Of a stretch of 10,039 nucleotides of DNA, positions 1 to 7,546 are shown piece by piece. Both the position numbers and the translations under genes were made by a program. This DNA is from Acidobacteriota bacterium (GTDB taxonomy: Bacteria > Acidobacteriota > Vicinamibacteria > Vicinamibacterales > Fen-181): contig JAJXZZ010000086.1 of the NCBI GenBank assembly GCA_021779795.1, positions 1-10,039 on the forward strand, read 5' to 3'. The notes beneath the pieces were generated by a model that saw only the letters and a program-made list of their open reading frames with translations, was not told the DNA's origin and made no database searches. The stretch's first letter is position 1. Each line of letters begins with the position of its first letter.

Positions 1-1416
1 CGCGGCGCGCCGGCCGACTCGCGCGCGTCGGCCGCCCGGCTGGCCGACCCCCGCGCGGTCGCGGTGGTGACCGGGCAGCAGGCCGGGCTCTTCGGCGGGC
101 CGCTCTACACCTTGCTCAAGGCGACGACGGCCGTCCTGGTGGCCGAGCAGGTCGCGCGCGACCATGGCGTGCCAGCGGTGCCGGTCTTCTGGGTGGAGTC
201 GGAGGACCACGACTGGGACGAAGTGAACGCCTGCCCGGTGCTGGACCGGGAGTTTCACCGGCAGACGATCACGCTCGGCACCCCGCCAGGCGCCGGCGAA
301 GGGCCGGTGTCGTCGGTCAGGCTCGACCCGTCGATCCTCGCCGCCATCTCGGGGCTGCGCGAGACGCTGACGCCGACCGAGTTCACCGCGGCCACGCTCG
401 ACGCGCTGTCGAACGCCTACCGCCCGGGCGTCGGCATGTCGGACGCCTTCGCCAGCTGGCTCGAGTCGCTGCTCGGCCGCTTCGGCCTCGTGGTCCACGA
501 CGCCTCCGAGCCCGGCGCCAAGGCGCTGGCCGGCCGCGTCTTCACGCGGGAGCTCGAGCGGCCGCACGAGACGACCAGGCTCGCCTCCGGGCAGGGCGCC
601 GCGCTCGCCGGCCTCGGCTACCACGCCCAGGTGACGCCGCACGCGGACGGCGTCGCGCTCTTCAGGCTCGACGGCCTCCGGCAGCCGGTGCGCCACCGCG
701 ACGGCGCGTTCCTCGTCGGCGAGGCGACGGTCGGCGAGGCGGCGCTCGTCGAGGAGGCGCGCCTCCACCCCGAGCGCTTCAGCCCGAACGTCCTGCTGCG
801 GCCGATCGTGCAGGACACGCTGTTCCCCACCTGCGGCTACGTGGCCGGCCCGAGCGAGCTCGCCTACCTGGCGCAGCTCGGCCCGGTCTACGCCCGGTTC
901 GGCGTGCCGCAGCCCCTGTTCGTCCCGCGGGCGAGCGCGACGATCCTCGACGCGGCGTCGGCGAAGTTCCTCGCCAGGCACGGGCTCGCGCTCGAGGCGC
1001 TGCAGGCCGACAGCGAGGCGGTGCTCAACCGCCTGCTCGCGCGGCAGCTCCCGACCGCGGTCGAGGAGGCGTTCGACGAGGTCTCGCGCGCGGCCGACGC
1101 CGGCATGGCGCGCCTGGCCGACACGGTGACGGCCATCGACCCGACGCTGGCCGGCGCCGCCCGGAGCGCCCTCGGGCGCATGCGGCACGACCTCGACGGG
1201 CTGCACGACAAGATCATCCACGCCGCCAAGCGGCGTGACGACACGCTGCGCCGGCAGTTCGCCCGCGTCCGCGCGCAGGCGTTTCCCGACGGCCACCCGC
1301 AGGAACGGGCCGTCGGCTTCGTGTACTTCCTGAACCGGTACGGCCCCGCGCTCATCGACCGCCTGCACGACGACGTGCCGCTCGACGCGGGGACGCACTG
1401 GGTATTGACACTCTGA
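1..1416 (+). CDS. bshC: Bacillithiol biosynthesis cysteine-adding enzyme BshC (5' end outside window)
   Basis: BshC is the proposed last enzyme of bacillithiol synthesis, joining cysteine to glucosaminyl-malate in the cytoplasm to make this low-molecular-weight thiol. The reading frame is open from the first base and gives 471 visible residues. The family is usually about 540 residues long, so roughly 70 N-terminal residues probably lie upstream. The GTG at 64 is not a credible start because it falls inside the conserved core. Visible family motifs are VTGQQAGLFGGPLYTLLKA (visible residues 23-41), FWVESEDHDWDEVN (63-76), and a C-terminal block with a charged, probably coiled-coil stretch followed by QERAVGFVYFLNRYG. 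The gene ends at TGA 1414-1416, 8 nt before the penicillin-binding protein gene. bshA and bshB are not in the window. The family assignment is strong; the enzymatic role comes from family knowledge. Confidence 0.93.
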   Translation, partial: RGAPADSRASAARLADPRAVAVVTGQQAGLFGGPLYTLLKATTAVLVAEQVARDHGVPAVPVFWVESEDHDWDEVNACPVLDREFHRQTITLGTPPGAGEGPVSSVRLDPSILAAISGLRETLTPTEFTAATLDALSNAYRPGVGMSDAFASWLESLLGRFGLVVHDASEPGAKALAGRVFTRELERPHETTRLASGQGAALAGLGYHAQVTPHADGVALFRLDGLRQPVRHRDGAFLVGEATVGEAALVEEARLHPERFSPNVLLRPIVQDTLFPTCGYVAGPSELAYLAQLGPVYARFGVPQPLFVPRASATILDAASAKFLARHGLALEALQADSEAVLNRLLARQLPTAVEEAFDEVSRAADAGMARLADTVTAIDPTLAGAARSALGRMRHDLDGLHDKIIHAAKRRDDTLRRQFARVRAQAFPDGHPQERAVGFVYFLNRYGPALIDRLHDDVPLDAGTHWVLTL

Positions 1417-1424
1417 GCGGCCCT

Positions 1425-3788
1425 GTGACGTCATCGTCTTCCCGTCCATCCTCCTCGCCCAAGGGCAAGCGCCGTTCGCGGCGCCTCGGCCGATGGGCGC
1501 TCGTGTTCCTGGTCGTGGTCGGCCTCCCCGCCCTGCTGGGCGCGGCCGTCTTCACCTATTCGTACTTCCGCTTCGCCAGCCTCATCGACCAGCGGCTGCA
1601 CGGCCACCGCGAGCACGAGCTGCCGCGGGTCTACGGCCGCCCGATCGAGCTGCGGCGCGGCGAGTGGCTGACCGAGCATCAGCTGGTCGACCTGCTGAAC
1701 GACCTTGGCTACGCCGACCGCGCCAGGCCCGAGCGGCCCGGCGAGTTCGCCGTGGCCGCGCGCGTCGTGACGGTCCTGCCGCGCCAGGGCGAGGCCGCCG
1801 GGCGCACGGTGCACGTGCGCTTCACCGCGCCGCCGCCAGTCAAGCCGGGGGCGGCGCCTCCGCCGGGCGCCGATCGGATCGACCGGCTCGACGTGGCCGG
1901 CCTCGGCCCGCGCGACCTGGTCCGGCTCGACCGGCCGGTGCTCACCTCGCTCATCTCGGGCGAGCGCGAGAAGCGCCGGCAGGTCGCCCTCGCCCGCATC
2001 CCCAAGCGCGTCGTCGACGCGGTGCTCGCGATCGAGGACCGGCGCTTCTACGAGCACCCGGGCATCGACCCGATCCGGATGGCGGGCGCGCTCGTCACCA
2101 ACCTGACGGGCGACAAGCCGTACCTGGTCGGCGGCAGCACCATCACGCAGCAGCTGGTCAAGAACATCTTCCTCGGCTCGGTGGTGGCCAACCCGAACGA
2201 GAAGTCGCTGCGGCGGAAGATCACCGAGCAGCTGATGGCGCTCGTGCTCGAGCGGCGGGCGTCGAAGGACGAGATCCTCGAGTTCTACCTGAACGAGGTC
2301 TACCTGGGCCAGAGGGGATCGTTCGCCATCCACGGCGTGGCCGAGGGGGCGCGGCTGTTCTTCGGCAAGGACGTGAGCAACCTGAGCCTGGCCGAGGCGG
2401 CCACGATCGCCGGCGTCATCCACTCGCCGCACAACCTGTCGCCCTTCACGTCGCCGGCGCGGGCGCGCGATCGCCGCAACGTCGTGCTGCGCGAGATGGC
2501 CGACGCGGGGTTCGTCACCTCCGCCGAGGCGCGGGCCGCCGAGCGCGAGCCGCTCACCACCGTGCCGCGGGCCATCGACGCCGAGGCCCCGTCCTTCGTG
2601 GACATGGTCGGCCAGCAGCTCGCCGAGCGCTATCCCGACATCATGCGGAGCACGCAGCGGATCGACGTCTACACCACGCTCGACCTGACGCTGCAGCGCC
2701 AGGCGCAGAACGCGGTGCGCGACGGGCTGGCCGAGGTGGACAGGCTGCTCGCGCGGCGCAAGCGGGCCCAGAAGCCCCAGGCCGCGCTCATCGCCATCGA
2801 CCCGCGCACGGGCGAGATCCTCGCCTGGGTGGGCGGGCGCTCCTACAGCCAGTCGCAGTACAACCGCGTGCTGAACGCGCGGCGGCAGCCCGGCTCGGTG
2901 TTCAAGCCGTTCGTGTACCTCTCGGCGTTCGAGAAGGCCGCCGAGGAGGGGCGCACCGACCTCACGCCCGCCACCGTCGTGGACGACGAGCCGACGACGT
3001 TCTGGTACGACGACCAGTCGTACGAGCCGAGGAACTACGAGGACGACTACCAGGGCGAGGTCACGCTCAGGCGCGCGCTGGCCCACTCGCTGAACACCGC
3101 CACCGTCAGGGTGGCCGAGATGGTCGGGTACGACACGGTGGCCGCGCTGTGGAAGCGGATGGGCACGTCGATGGTGCCGAAGCCGTACCCGTCGATCGCG
3201 CTCGGCGCCTTCGAGGCCACGCCCTACGAGATCGCGACCGCCTACACGGTCTTCCCCAACCTCGGCAGCCTGCGCCCGTTGTCCGCGATCCAGCGCATCG
3301 ACGTGGACGAGCGGGAAGCGGCCGCGCCGAAGCCGCCGGCCGTCAAGCCGATCACCCGCCCCGAGACCGCCTACCTCGTCGAGAACATGATGCGCAGCGT
3401 CATCAACGAGGGCACCGGGGCCGGCGCGCGGGCCGCGGGCTTTTCGTTCGACGCGGCCGGCAAGACGGGCACGACCAACGACATGCGCGACGCCTGGTTC
3501 GTCGGCTTCACGCCCGAACTGCTGACGGTGGTCTGGGTCGGCTACGACGACAACACGGCGCTCGGCCTCAGCGGGGCCCAGGCGGCGCTGCCGATCTGGA
3601 CGTCGTTCATGATGGGCGCGCTCTCGGGGCACCCGAACCTGTCGCTGCCCGAGCCGGGCGACATGGTCTACGCCGAGATCGACAAGGACACGGGCCTGCT
3701 GGCCGGCCCGGGCTGCCCGCGCGTCATGCGCGAGGCGTTCCTGGACGGCACCGTCCCGACCGCCGTCTGCAAACTCCACAACGACTGA
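1425..3788 (+). CDS. mrcB: Class A penicillin-binding protein, PBP1B type (transglycosylase/transpeptidase with UB2H-like domain)
   Basis: This is a bifunctional peptidoglycan synthase of 787 residues that polymerises lipid II and cross-links the stem peptides on the outer face of the inner membrane. A basic cytoplasmic tail (residues 1-23, KGKRRSRR) precedes one membrane anchor (about 24-48). Residues about 65-170 resemble the UB2H domain of E. coli PBP1B (PRVYGRPIEL, LVDLLNDLGY, RPGEF). The GT51 domain follows: EDRRFYEHPG with likely catalytic E204, GGSTITQQ (237-243), RRKITEQ with likely second glutamate E268, and KDEILEFYLN (281-290). The transpeptidase has SVFK with nucleophile S491, SLN (555-557) and KTGT (680-683). 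Cysteines C764 and C782 near the end could form a disulfide. The GTG start at 1425 is chosen because it gives a normal tail before the membrane anchor; the Shine-Dalgarno is weak. It lies 8 nt after bshC and 9 nt before xdhC. The PBP1B assignment rests on the UB2H-like region. Confidence 0.95.
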   Translation: MTSSSSRPSSSPKGKRRSRRLGRWALVFLVVVGLPALLGAAVFTYSYFRFASLIDQRLHGHREHELPRVYGRPIELRRGEWLTEHQLVDLLNDLGYADRARPERPGEFAVAARVVTVLPRQGEAAGRTVHVRFTAPPPVKPGAAPPPGADRIDRLDVAGLGPRDLVRLDRPVLTSLISGEREKRRQVALARIPKRVVDAVLAIEDRRFYEHPGIDPIRMAGALVTNLTGDKPYLVGGSTITQQLVKNIFLGSVVANPNEKSLRRKITEQLMALVLERRASKDEILEFYLNEVYLGQRGSFAIHGVAEGARLFFGKDVSNLSLAEAATIAGVIHSPHNLSPFTSPARARDRRNVVLREMADAGFVTSAEARAAEREPLTTVPRAIDAEAPSFVDMVGQQLAERYPDIMRSTQRIDVYTTLDLTLQRQAQNAVRDGLAEVDRLLARRKRAQKPQAALIAIDPRTGEILAWVGGRSYSQSQYNRVLNARRQPGSVFKPFVYLSAFEKAAEEGRTDLTPATVVDDEPTTFWYDDQSYEPRNYEDDYQGEVTLRRALAHSLNTATVRVAEMVGYDTVAALWKRMGTSMVPKPYPSIALGAFEATPYEIATAYTVFPNLGSLRPLSAIQRIDVDEREAAAPKPPAVKPITRPETAYLVENMMRSVINEGTGAGARAAGFSFDAAGKTGTTNDMRDAWFVGFTPELLTVVWVGYDDNTALGLSGAQAALPIWTSFMMGALSGHPNLSLPEPGDMVYAEIDKDTGLLAGPGCPRVMREAFLDGTVPTAVCKLHND

Positions 3789-3797
3789 GCGGGCCGG

Positions 3798-4637
3798 ATG
3801 AGCGAAGAGATCTACCGCGCCATCGTGAGGGCCCTCGAGCGGGGCGAGCGCGCGGCGCTCGTCACCATCGTGGCCACCGGCGGCTCGACGCCGCAGCGGG
3901 TGGGCGCCAAGATGCTGGTCTACGAGGACGGCCGCACGCTCGGGACGATCGGCGGCGGCTGCTACGAGCACGACGCCGCCGGCAAGGCGCGCGAGGCGAT
4001 CCGCCTGCGCCGGCCGCACGTCTCGCGCTACACGCTCAGCGACGAGCTGTCCGCCGACACCGGCCTCATCTGCGGAGGGCAGATGGACGTCTACATCGAG
4101 CCGATCGAACGGGCCCCCGACCTCTACCTCGTCGGCGCCGGGCACGTGTCGGTCGAGGTCGCCCGGTTCGCCGCCGCCGCGGGGTTCCGCGTGCACGTGG
4201 TCGATGACCGCGACAAGTTCGCCAACGCCGATCGGTTCCCGGGCGCCGAGGTGGTCGTCGACGACATCCCCGGCTGGCTGGCCGGCGCCGACATCCCGTC
4301 CACCGCCTTCGTCGTCGTCGCCACCCGCGGCCACCGGCAGGATTTCGAGGCGATGCGCGCGCTGGTCGGACGGCCGCTCCGCTACCTCGGCCTCATCGGC
4401 AGCCGGGCCAAGGTGCTCAAGGTGTTCGAAGGCCTCGAGGCCGAGGGGGCCGACCGCGGGCGGCTCGCCGCCGTCCACGCGCCGATCGGCCTGGACATCG
4501 GCGCCGTGACCCCCGCCGAAATCGGGATCAGCATCGCGGCCGAACTGGTGGCGGTGCGCTCGGGCCGGATGGCCGAGCCGCACGTGGCCGCCGCGGCCAT
4601 GCGCGCGGCCGCCGGTGCGCCCAGCCTTGCACGTTAG
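3798..4637 (+). CDS. xdhC: XdhC/CoxI family molybdenum cofactor insertion protein
   Basis: The 279-residue product belongs to the XdhC/CoxI family. Characterised members bind molybdenum cofactor, help sulfurate it, and deliver it to xanthine dehydrogenase or related molybdo-hydroxylases in the cytoplasm. The N-terminal XdhC/CoxI domain shows TGGSTPQRVGAKMLV (27-41), IGGGCYEHD (51-59, with the conserved Cys55) and TGLICGGQMDVYIEP (88-102). A Rossmann domain starts at LYLVGAGHVSVEVARFA (109-125), followed by the acidic VVDDR strand end (134-138). The C-terminal family block includes IGSRAK (200-205) and HAPIGLDIGAVTPAEIGISI (227-246). The length is typical. The ATG at 3798 is 9 nt after the preceding stop, with a GAGCGGG-like weak Shine-Dalgarno. 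No molybdo-enzyme subunit gene is nearby, so the client enzyme is unknown. A promoter and operator follow the gene, so it ends its transcription unit. Confidence 0.92.
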   Translation: MSEEIYRAIVRALERGERAALVTIVATGGSTPQRVGAKMLVYEDGRTLGTIGGGCYEHDAAGKAREAIRLRRPHVSRYTLSDELSADTGLICGGQMDVYIEPIERAPDLYLVGAGHVSVEVARFAAAAGFRVHVVDDRDKFANADRFPGAEVVVDDIPGWLAGADIPSTAFVVVATRGHRQDFEAMRALVGRPLRYLGLIGSRAKVLKVFEGLEAEGADRGRLAAVHAPIGLDIGAVTPAEIGISIAAELVAVRSGRMAEPHVAAAAMRAAAGAPSLAR

Positions 4638-4682
4638 TCCTTTCAGGTCTTGCGCTTAGATGGCGCGGCGGCGGCAATCGTG

Positions 4683-4688
4683 TATAAT
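4683..4688 (+). promoter_or_regulatory. Promoter -10 box of the hrcA operon
   Basis: A perfect TATAAT lies in the 102-bp xdhC-hrcA gap, in a locally AT-rich stretch that stands out from the GC-rich surroundings. It places the expected transcription start near 4694-4696, the first bases of the CIRCE element, which is the usual arrangement for HrcA repression. I see no convincing -35 hexamer at 16-18 bp spacing, so the promoter may be weak or use a lineage-specific -35. Confidence 0.75.
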
Positions 4689-4693
4689 ACGAT

Positions 4694-4720
4694 TTAGCAC
4701 TCTATGCCTTGGACTGCTAA
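4694..4720 (+). promoter_or_regulatory. CIRCE operator (HrcA binding site)
   Basis: TTAGCACTC (4694-4702), a 9-nt spacer, then GACTGCTAA (4712-4720). The CIRCE consensus is TTAGCACTC-N9-GAGTGCTAA, so the left arm is perfect and the right arm has one mismatch (C for G at its third base). The site covers the expected transcription start and precedes the hrcA start codon by 19 nt. In characterised systems HrcA dimers bind here and repress; heat or misfolded protein inactivates HrcA and releases the operon. Its position argues for autoregulation of hrcA-grpE-dnaJ. Confidence 0.93.
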
Positions 4721-4739
4721 TCCGGGCAGGTCATCAGAC

Positions 4740-5804
4740 ATGGCGACTTCGAGGCTCTCCGATCGTTCGCGGCGCATCCTGGCGGCCCTGGTCGGCGAGT
4801 ACGTCGAAACGGGCGAGCCGGTGGCGTCGGCCACGCTGGTCAAGCGCGGCGGCTTCGGCCTGTCGTCGGCGACGGTCCGCAACGTGCTGGCGTCGCTCGA
4901 GGAGCAGGGCTACGTCTACCAGCCGCACACGTCGGCCGGGCGCGTGCCGACCGACCTCGGCTACCGGTGCTACGTCGACATGCTGCTCGAGATGAAGCGG
5001 CCGGGGCGGGCGGCGAGCGTCGAGGCGCAGCTGCTCGCCAAGACAGGCGCCCCGACGCTGATGGACGAGGCCCTGACCACCGTGTCGCACGTCCTGTCGG
5101 AGGCCTCGCACCACGTGGGGTTCGCCGTGCCGCCGCAGTCGGAGGACGCGGCGTTCCAGCGGATCGAGTTCGTGCCGATCACGGGCACCAAGGTGCTCGT
5201 GGTCGTGGTGATGCGCGGCGGCCATGTGTCGAACAAGGTGGTGGACATCGGCGAGGCCCTCGACACGACCGAGCTCTCCCAGGCGGCCAACTACCTCAAC
5301 GCGGAGTTCGCCGGGCGCTCGCTGGGCGACGTGCGCGCGTCGGTGGCCCTGCGCCTGGCCGAGGAGCGGACGCTCTACGACGCCCTGCTCTCGCGCGCCC
5401 TGCGCCTGGCGACGTCCAGCTTCGAAGGACTCGGCGGGCCGCAGGCGCTGTTCATCGAGGGGGCGGCGTCGCTCGTCGAGGAGAACGAGGAAGGGGGCCG
5501 GGTCTCGCTCGGCACGCTGCGCACGCTGCTGCTGATGATCGAAGAGAAGCACCGGCTCGTGCGCCTGCTGACCGAGTACATGGAGGGGCCGGGCCTGACG
5601 GTGATCATCGGGACCGAGCACACGGCCCCGGACCTGCGCGAGGTGAGCCTGGTGGCGTCCACCTACTCGGACGGCGACCGGCTGGGCGCCATCGGCGTCA
5701 TCGGCCCGACGCGGATGAAGTACTCGCGCGCCATTTCCATCGTGGACAGCGCTGGCCGCGCGGTAACGCGCCTGCTGCAACAGGGCGGTTGGCATCATTC
5801 GTGA
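4740..5804 (+). CDS. hrcA: Heat-inducible transcription repressor HrcA
   Basis: HrcA is the CIRCE-binding repressor of class I heat-shock genes. The product has 354 residues, normal for the family. An N-terminal winged helix (about 1-80) includes RRILAALVGEYVETGEPV (11-28), the helix-turn-helix region LSSATVRNVLASLEEQGYV (41-59) and the signature HTSAGRVPTDLGYRCYVD (63-80). A GAF-like dimerisation region fills most of the rest, ending with the conserved IGPTRMKYSRAI (321-332). The ATG at 4740 is chosen over the in-frame ATG at 4704, because 4704 lies inside the CIRCE spacer and would add 12 residues absent from the family. A short purine-rich GGGCAGG precedes the chosen start by 9 nt. It is the first gene of a unit with grpE (4-nt gap) and dnaJ. 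Confidence 0.96.
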   Translation: MATSRLSDRSRRILAALVGEYVETGEPVASATLVKRGGFGLSSATVRNVLASLEEQGYVYQPHTSAGRVPTDLGYRCYVDMLLEMKRPGRAASVEAQLLAKTGAPTLMDEALTTVSHVLSEASHHVGFAVPPQSEDAAFQRIEFVPITGTKVLVVVVMRGGHVSNKVVDIGEALDTTELSQAANYLNAEFAGRSLGDVRASVALRLAEERTLYDALLSRALRLATSSFEGLGGPQALFIEGAASLVEENEEGGRVSLGTLRTLLLMIEEKHRLVRLLTEYMEGPGLTVIIGTEHTAPDLREVSLVASTYSDGDRLGAIGVIGPTRMKYSRAISIVDSAGRAVTRLLQQGGWHHS

Positions 5805-5808
5805 CACC

Positions 5809-6345
5809 ATGACCCAGGACATCGAGAACGAAGACGTTGGCACGCCCGCCCCGCGGGCGGAAGATCAGGGCGAACCGGCCGCCGGACCGTCGGCGGCCGA
5901 CGAACTGGCCGCGGCCCGCCGCGAGCGCGACGACTGCCATGACCGCCTGCTCCGCAAGACGGCGGAATTCGACAACTACCGCAAGCGCGTCGAGCGCGAG
6001 CGCCGCGACGCCGCGCAGCACGCGGCGGCCGACCTGATCGAGGCGCTGCTGCCGATCGTCGACGACTTCGAGCGGGCGCTCCAGGCGGACGCCGGCCCCG
6101 AGGCCGCGGCGTACCGGCAGGGCGTCGAGCTGATCTACAAGCAGATCCAGGACCTGCTGGCGCGGCGCGGCGTGACGCCCATCGAGGCGGTCGGCCAGCC
6201 GTTCGACCCGCACCTCCACCAGGCGATCACGTACGAGGCCAGCCCCGGCCGCGCCGAGGGTGAAGTCATCGAAGAAGTGCGTCGCGGCTACACGCAGGGC
6301 GACCGCCTGCTGCGCCCCGCGATGGTAAAGGTAGCCAAGGCGTGA
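5809..6345 (+). CDS. grpE: Nucleotide exchange factor GrpE
   Basis: GrpE dimers release ADP from DnaK and so drive the chaperone cycle in the cytoplasm. The 178-residue product has an acidic, low-complexity N-terminus (1-35) and a long charged coiled-coil helix (about 33-75) with the family stretch AEFDNYRKRVERERRDAA (52-69). LLPIVDDFERAL (80-91) follows, then the C-terminal beta domain with GQPFDPHLHQAI (129-140) and GYTQGDRLLRPAMVKVAK (160-177). It starts 4 nt after the hrcA stop without a clear Shine-Dalgarno, so translation is probably coupled. Its TGA overlaps the GTG of dnaJ. dnaK, often the next gene in other phyla, is not here. Confidence 0.97.
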   Translation: MTQDIENEDVGTPAPRAEDQGEPAAGPSAADELAAARRERDDCHDRLLRKTAEFDNYRKRVERERRDAAQHAAADLIEALLPIVDDFERALQADAGPEAAAYRQGVELIYKQIQDLLARRGVTPIEAVGQPFDPHLHQAITYEASPGRAEGEVIEEVRRGYTQGDRLLRPAMVKVAKA

Positions 6346-7487
6346 GCAAGCGAGACTACTACGACGTGCTCGGCGTGTCCCGCGACGCGTCAGACCAGGA
6401 CATCAAGAGCGCCTACCGCAAGCTCGCGCTCAGGTACCATCCCGACCGCAACCCCGGCAGCCACGAGGCCGAGGAGAAGTTCAAGGAGGCCGCCGAGGCC
6501 TACGCGGTGCTGGCCGACGCCGACAAGCGCGCCGCCTACGACCGGTTCGGCCACGCGGGCGTCAGCTCGGCGGGCGGGCCGGCAGGCTTCGACCCGACGA
6601 TCTTCGCCGACTTCGGCGACATCTTCGGCGGCCTGCGCGACATGTTCGGGTTCGGCGACGTCTTCGGCGGCGGCCGGCGCAACGGGCCGCAGCGCGGCGC
6701 GGACCTGCGCTACGACCTCGAGATCTCGTTCGAGGAGTCGGCCTCGGGACTGGAGACGACGGTCCAGATCCCCCGGCAGGAGACGTGCGAAACCTGCAAG
6801 GGATCCGGCGCCGCGCCGGGCACCTCGCCGACGGTCTGCCCGCAGTGCGGCGGGCGCGGCCAGATCCGGTACCAGCAGGGCTTCTTCACCGTCGCGCAGA
6901 CCTGCCGCCACTGCGGCGGCGACGGGCGCGTCATCACCAAGGCCTGCCCGGACTGCCGCGGCCACGGCCACGTGCCGCGCCAGCGCAAGCTGACCGTCCG
7001 GATCCCGGCCGGCATCGCGAGCGGCCAGCGCCTGCGCCTCTACGGGGAGGGCGAGGCCGGCCCGTCCGGCGGCCCGGCCGGCGACCTCTACGTCGTCGTC
7101 CACGTGCAGGACCACAAGGTGTTCAGGCGCGACGGCGACGACCTCTACTGCCGCGTGCCGGTCACCTTCCCGCTGCTCGCCCTCGGCGGAGACATTTCCG
7201 TGCCGACGCTCGCCGGCCCCGAGAAGCTGACGATCCCCGAGGGGACCGAGTCGGGCCAGGCCTTCAGGCTGCGCGGCAAGGGGATGCCGAGCGTGTCGGG
7301 CCGCGGACGCGGCGACCTGCACGTCGTCGTCGAGGTCGCGACGCCGAAGAAGCTGACCAAGGAGCAGCGGCACCTGCTGGAGCAGCTGGCGAAGACGATG
7401 CCCGTCGAGAAGCTCAAGCCGGCAAAGCCGAAGGACGAAGACGAGGACCGGACGGTCTTCGATCGCGTCAAAGACATCTTCAGCTAG
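6342..7487 (+). CDS. dnaJ: Chaperone DnaJ (type I Hsp40)
   Basis: DnaJ delivers unfolded clients to DnaK and stimulates its ATPase. The 381-residue product has all type I parts. The J domain (about 4-70) carries HPD at 33-35. The Gly/Phe-rich region (about 75-115) has repeated DIFGG/MFGFGDVFGG motifs. The zinc-binding domain has four CxxCxGxG repeats starting at C149, C166, C188 and C202, and the substrate-binding beta domains run to about 335. The tail is charged (KPKDEDEDR). The GTG start at 6342 overlaps the grpE stop as GTGA, and an AAAGG sits 10 nt upstream. Because no DnaK is encoded beside it, the partner must be encoded elsewhere in the genome. No zinc-ligand or HPD residue is missing. 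Confidence 0.97.
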   Translation: MSKRDYYDVLGVSRDASDQDIKSAYRKLALRYHPDRNPGSHEAEEKFKEAAEAYAVLADADKRAAYDRFGHAGVSSAGGPAGFDPTIFADFGDIFGGLRDMFGFGDVFGGGRRNGPQRGADLRYDLEISFEESASGLETTVQIPRQETCETCKGSGAAPGTSPTVCPQCGGRGQIRYQQGFFTVAQTCRHCGGDGRVITKACPDCRGHGHVPRQRKLTVRIPAGIASGQRLRLYGEGEAGPSGGPAGDLYVVVHVQDHKVFRRDGDDLYCRVPVTFPLLALGGDISVPTLAGPEKLTIPEGTESGQAFRLRGKGMPSVSGRGRGDLHVVVEVATPKKLTKEQRHLLEQLAKTMPVEKLKPAKPKDEDEDRTVFDRVKDIFS

Positions 7488-7493
7488 CAGCCA

Positions 7494-7511
7494 GGGGCCC
7501 GCGGGGGCCCC
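7494..7511 (+). other. GC-only hairpin in the dnaJ-prmA gap
   Basis: The 59-nt gap between dnaJ and prmA holds a perfect 7-bp inverted repeat, GGGGCCC (7494-7500) and GGGCCCC (7505-7511), with a 4-nt GCGG loop, only 6 nt after the dnaJ stop. No T-tract follows; instead there is a run of eight C (7519-7526). It could attenuate transcription, mark an RNA-processing site or stabilise the 3' end of the dnaJ message. It is not a standard intrinsic terminator, and GC-rich DNA makes such repeats more likely by chance. Confidence 0.4.
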
Positions 7512-7546
7512 CGTTCCGCCCCCCCCGGGCCGCTCGGGCAGACGAC

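Noticed and set aside
64..66. GTG 64 as the bshC start
   Set aside because: It falls directly before the conserved VTGQQAGLFGG motif, which in the family is preceded by a further N-terminal region, and the frame is open to the window edge.
1405..1410. TTGACA as a -35 box for the penicillin-binding protein gene
   Set aside because: It encodes the last codons of bshC, and no -10-like sequence occurs 16-18 bp downstream; that position is already inside the next gene.
1493..4207. 904-codon plus-strand frame overlapping the penicillin-binding protein in another phase
   Set aside because: Composition is almost only R, A, G, P and H with no motif; it is a phase shadow of the real gene.
1431..4583. 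1050-codon open frame on the minus strand across the penicillin-binding protein and xdhC
   Set aside because: Its translation is low-complexity, rich in R, G, H, D and V, with no recognisable domain, and it is exactly antisense to two strongly conserved genes. Long antisense frames are expected in very GC-rich coding DNA.
4704..4739. ATG 4704 as the hrcA start
   Set aside because: It lies within the CIRCE spacer only about 9 nt after the expected transcription start, has no Shine-Dalgarno, and adds residues not typical of HrcA.
6785..7546. Upstream extension of the prmA frame through dnaJ
   Set aside because: The extension is arginine/proline/alanine-rich shadow of dnaJ; PrmA family homology begins just after ATG 7547.
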